DNA of 64,000 nt from Myroides sp. JBRI-B21084 (GTDB lineage Bacteria > Bacteroidota > Bacteroidia > Flavobacteriales > Flavobacteriaceae), in the NCBI RefSeq assembly GCF_030545015.1, contig NZ_CP120653.1, forward strand, positions 1,922,001 to 1,986,000, in the 5' to 3' direction. Numbering within the stretch: position 1 is the stretch's first letter; every line of letters starts with the position of its first letter. Below are positions 61,906 to 64,000 of the stretch, in pieces. Position numbers and translations under genes: made by a program. The notes under the pieces are model-generated. The model searched no databases. It was not told the origin of the DNA and worked only from the letters and a program-made list of their open reading frames with translations.

Positions 61906-63393
61906 ATGTCTATAAAATCATTTTTTGCCAAAATATTTGCCCATATAGTTGTAATGCAACAACAAAAATGGATTATAAACCCAATTGCCGCACAACAAAA
62001 TGTATTTAACAAACTTATGCAACAAGCTAAGCATACCCAATTTGGTAAAGATCATTTATTTTATGCCATAAAAAACCCAACCGATTTTGCAAAATACGTA
62101 CCTGTACGCGATTATGAAGCGTTAAAACCTTATGTAGACAAAGTTGTAGCTGGGCAAAAAGATGTTTTATGGCAAGGTAAACCTTTGTATTTTGCAAAAA
62201 CATCGGGTACAACATCAGGGGCAAAGTACATACCAATTTCAAAAGAATCTATGCCGTACCACATACAAGCAGCGCGTAATGCTATTTTATTTTACATACA
62301 CGAAACAGGCAACGCAAATTTTGTAAATGGTAAAATGATTTTTTTACAAGGAAGTCCTGAAATGAGTGAAACAAATGGTATAAAAGTGGGTCGATTATCG
62401 GGTATTGCTGCTCATTATGTGCCAAAGTATCTACAAAAAAATCGTTTACCTAGTTGGCAAACCAATTGTATAGATGATTGGGAAACTAAGGTTGATGCCA
62501 TTGTAAAGGAAACAAAAGACCAAAACATGACGGTTATTTCTGGAATTCCATCGTGGGTACAAATGTATTTTGATAAGTTAATTGAGGTATCTGAAAAAAA
62601 AGTAGGCGATTTGTTTAAAAACTTTAATTTGTTTATTTACGGTGGCGTAAATTATGAACCCTATCGTAAAAAATTTGAACAATTAATAGGTAGAAAGGTA
62701 GATAGTATTGAACTTTTTCCAGCATCTGAAGGTTTTTTTGCATATCAAGATTCTCAAAAACACAAAGGCATGCTGTTGCTTTTAAATGCAGGTATTTTCT
62801 ATGAATTTATTAAAGCCGATGAATTTTATAACGAAAATCCTACACGTTACACAATAGGGCAGGTGCAATTAAACGTTAATTACGTATTAATTATTAGTAC
62901 AAACGCAGGTTTGTGGGCATATAATATAGGCGATACCGTTATGTTTACATCGTTAAAACCATACCGAATTATTGTAACAGGCCGTATAAAACACTATATT
63001 TCTGCATTTGGTGAACACGTAATTGGTAAAGAAGTAGAGCAAGCAATGCAAATAGCGCTTGAAGCAAGCAATGCATCGGTTACAGAATTTACAGTAGCTC
63101 CACAAATCAACCCCGAAAGTGGTTTGCCTTATCACGAATGGTTAATTGAGTTTGAAAACGAACCTAATGATTTAAACCAATTTGCTTTAGAAATTGATCA
63201 ACAATTAAGAAAACAAAATGTATATTACAATGATTTAATAGTTGGCAATGTTTTACGTACTTTAGTAATTACTAAAGTCCCTACAGGTGGGTTTAACCAG
63301 TATATGAAAGCCGAAGGCAAATTAGGCGGTCAAAATAAATTGCCACGCTTAGCAAACGATCGTAAAATAGCCAATTTTATTCATAATTTATAG
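61906..63393 (+). CDS. GH3 auxin-responsive promoter family protein
   Basis: A 495-residue member of the GH3 family, adenylate-forming enzymes that in plants link amino acids to acids such as auxin. The ATP-binding motif is visible in YFAKTSGTTSGAKYIPIS (about 97-114), with later family blocks LFIYGGVNYEPYRKKFEQLI, ELFPASEGFFAYQ and GDTVMFTSLKPYRIIVTGRIKHYIS. Bacteroidota homologues are common, but their substrate is unknown. A secreted protein gene follows by 3 bp. Confidence 0.93.
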   Translation: MSIKSFFAKIFAHIVVMQQQKWIINPIAAQQNVFNKLMQQAKHTQFGKDHLFYAIKNPTDFAKYVPVRDYEALKPYVDKVVAGQKDVLWQGKPLYFAKTSGTTSGAKYIPISKESMPYHIQAARNAILFYIHETGNANFVNGKMIFLQGSPEMSETNGIKVGRLSGIAAHYVPKYLQKNRLPSWQTNCIDDWETKVDAIVKETKDQNMTVISGIPSWVQMYFDKLIEVSEKKVGDLFKNFNLFIYGGVNYEPYRKKFEQLIGRKVDSIELFPASEGFFAYQDSQKHKGMLLLLNAGIFYEFIKADEFYNENPTRYTIGQVQLNVNYVLIISTNAGLWAYNIGDTVMFTSLKPYRIIVTGRIKHYISAFGEHVIGKEVEQAMQIALEASNASVTEFTVAPQINPESGLPYHEWLIEFENEPNDLNQFALEIDQQLRKQNVYYNDLIVGNVLRTLVITKVPTGGFNQYMKAEGKLGGQNKLPRLANDRKIANFIHNL

Positions 63394-63396
63394 CTA

Positions 63397-64000
63397 ATGA
63401 AAAAGTTGCTTTTGTTTTTAATTTTCCCAATAAGTTTGTGCGCACAAATTAGTGGCAAGGTGGTTAATGCCGATAACAAACCGTTACCACTTACTAATAT
63501 TTGGGTATTAGATGGAAGCGATGGTACAACTACCGATTCATTAGGTATGTTTCAGATACCTACTGCATTAGCAACCGATACTTTGGTTTTTAACAATTCA
63601 GGGTATCATATTTTTAAAGAAGAAGCATCAAAAACAACCAATGTACAATTACAAGCTTATGAAATACCGCAACCAGCTTTATTAGTATTACCAGAAAAAT
63701 CGTTTCATCACACCATAGGGAATGCCCATTTTGAAAACATGTACTTTACACCTGGAAATGTACCTTATATGTACGGTAGGTTTTTTGAAAACAACGCCGA
63801 AATAAAAACTGTACAATACATTGATAAAGTAATAGTGTACACCAAAAGTGCTGTGCCTGCCGCAACAATAAAAATTAGGTTTTTACGTATGAATGAGTAC
63901 GGTTGCCCTACAAACGATTTACTAATTCAACCAATAATTGCTGAGATAAAGCGGGGCAACAAAAAAAATTTAATTCAAGTTTTAAAGTATAATATAAAAA
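63397..64000 (+). CDS. Secreted protein with carboxypeptidase-regulatory-like domain (partial)
   Basis: The first 201 codons of a protein that runs off the right edge. A signal peptide (about 1-16, LLLFLIFPISLCAQ) precedes ISGKVVNADNKPLPLTNIWV and TTDSLGMFQIPT, the pattern of carboxypeptidase-regulatory-like (CarbopepD_reg_2) domains that open many Bacteroidota envelope proteins. The rest is beta-rich (YMYGRFFENNAEIKTVQYI). It begins 3 bp after the GH3 stop and is probably in the same operon. Confidence 0.85.
   Translation, partial: MKKLLLFLIFPISLCAQISGKVVNADNKPLPLTNIWVLDGSDGTTTDSLGMFQIPTALATDTLVFNNSGYHIFKEEASKTTNVQLQAYEIPQPALLVLPEKSFHHTIGNAHFENMYFTPGNVPYMYGRFFENNAEIKTVQYIDKVIVYTKSAVPAATIKIRFLRMNEYGCPTNDLLIQPIIAEIKRGNKKNLIQVLKYNIK

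Overview
The window is low-GC, tightly packed chromosomal DNA from a member of the Bacteroidota, most likely a Flavobacteriaceae bacterium close to Flavobacterium or Myroides; the genus is inferred, not proven. The evidence is a giant adhesin with a type IX secretion (T9SS) type B C-terminus followed by a SprF/PorP-like gene and an OmpA/PD40 gene, several promoters of the Bacteroidota type (TTG, 17-23 bp, TAnnTTTG), Flavobacteria-like lipoprotein signals, and typical housekeeping genes (mnmG, ybeY, gltX, glnS, rnr, tex, rpiB, folB, tatA).

Left part, 1-9855. Every gene is on the minus strand: a two-component pair, a Pif1-like helicase, an OmpH/Skp-like lipoprotein, a methyltransferase, mnmG and ybeY. 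Three near-perfect ParB-binding parS sites flank mnmG. Next comes an 863-bp very AT-rich gene-free stretch where gene direction switches from leftward to rightward. Together these make it a candidate chromosome origin region.

Adhesin locus, 9856-28620, plus strand. A LuxR-type response-regulator-like gene precedes a 4966-residue surface protein, then sprF-like and ompA-like genes, closed by a strong terminator. An inverted repeat, TGTAG-N8-CTACA, occurs upstream of both the regulator and the adhesin. In both places a CTACA arm lies exactly 21 bp before a TAnnTTTG element, which suggests one regulator controls itself and the adhesin. The adhesin gene holds near-identical 906-bp tandem repeats.

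Middle, 28956-45079. Here are an SPFH protein, a lipoprotein, gltX, an envelope stress cluster (two ferritin-like proteins, a fasciclin protein, secreted MsrB, an ECF sigma factor and its RskA-like anti-sigma factor), a YtxH/holin-X/small-protein trio, a dicarboxylate symporter, a Na+/H+ antiporter, glnS, folB, tRNA-Cys and an APC permease. The msrB and fasciclin genes share an almost identical promoter-like block (ATCCAAAC-N12-CGTAAATAA), the probable target of the local ECF sigma factor.

Accessory island, about 45080-51400. This part has small membrane peptides, two copies of a decayed REP-associated transposase (RAYT) tail with REP hairpins, three copies of a second hairpin repeat each beside a broken gene, and two lipoprotein genes that share leader and signal peptide but not mature sequence. 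It also holds a CPBP-type intramembrane protease, a TraB-like secreted protein and another lipoprotein.

Right part, 51410-64000. It carries a membrane-spanning TPR/AraC-type regulator, a lipoprotein, a LysE exporter, rnr, rpiB, a HigBA toxin-antitoxin pair, tex, two tatA genes, a GH3-family protein and the start of a secreted protein that runs off the window.
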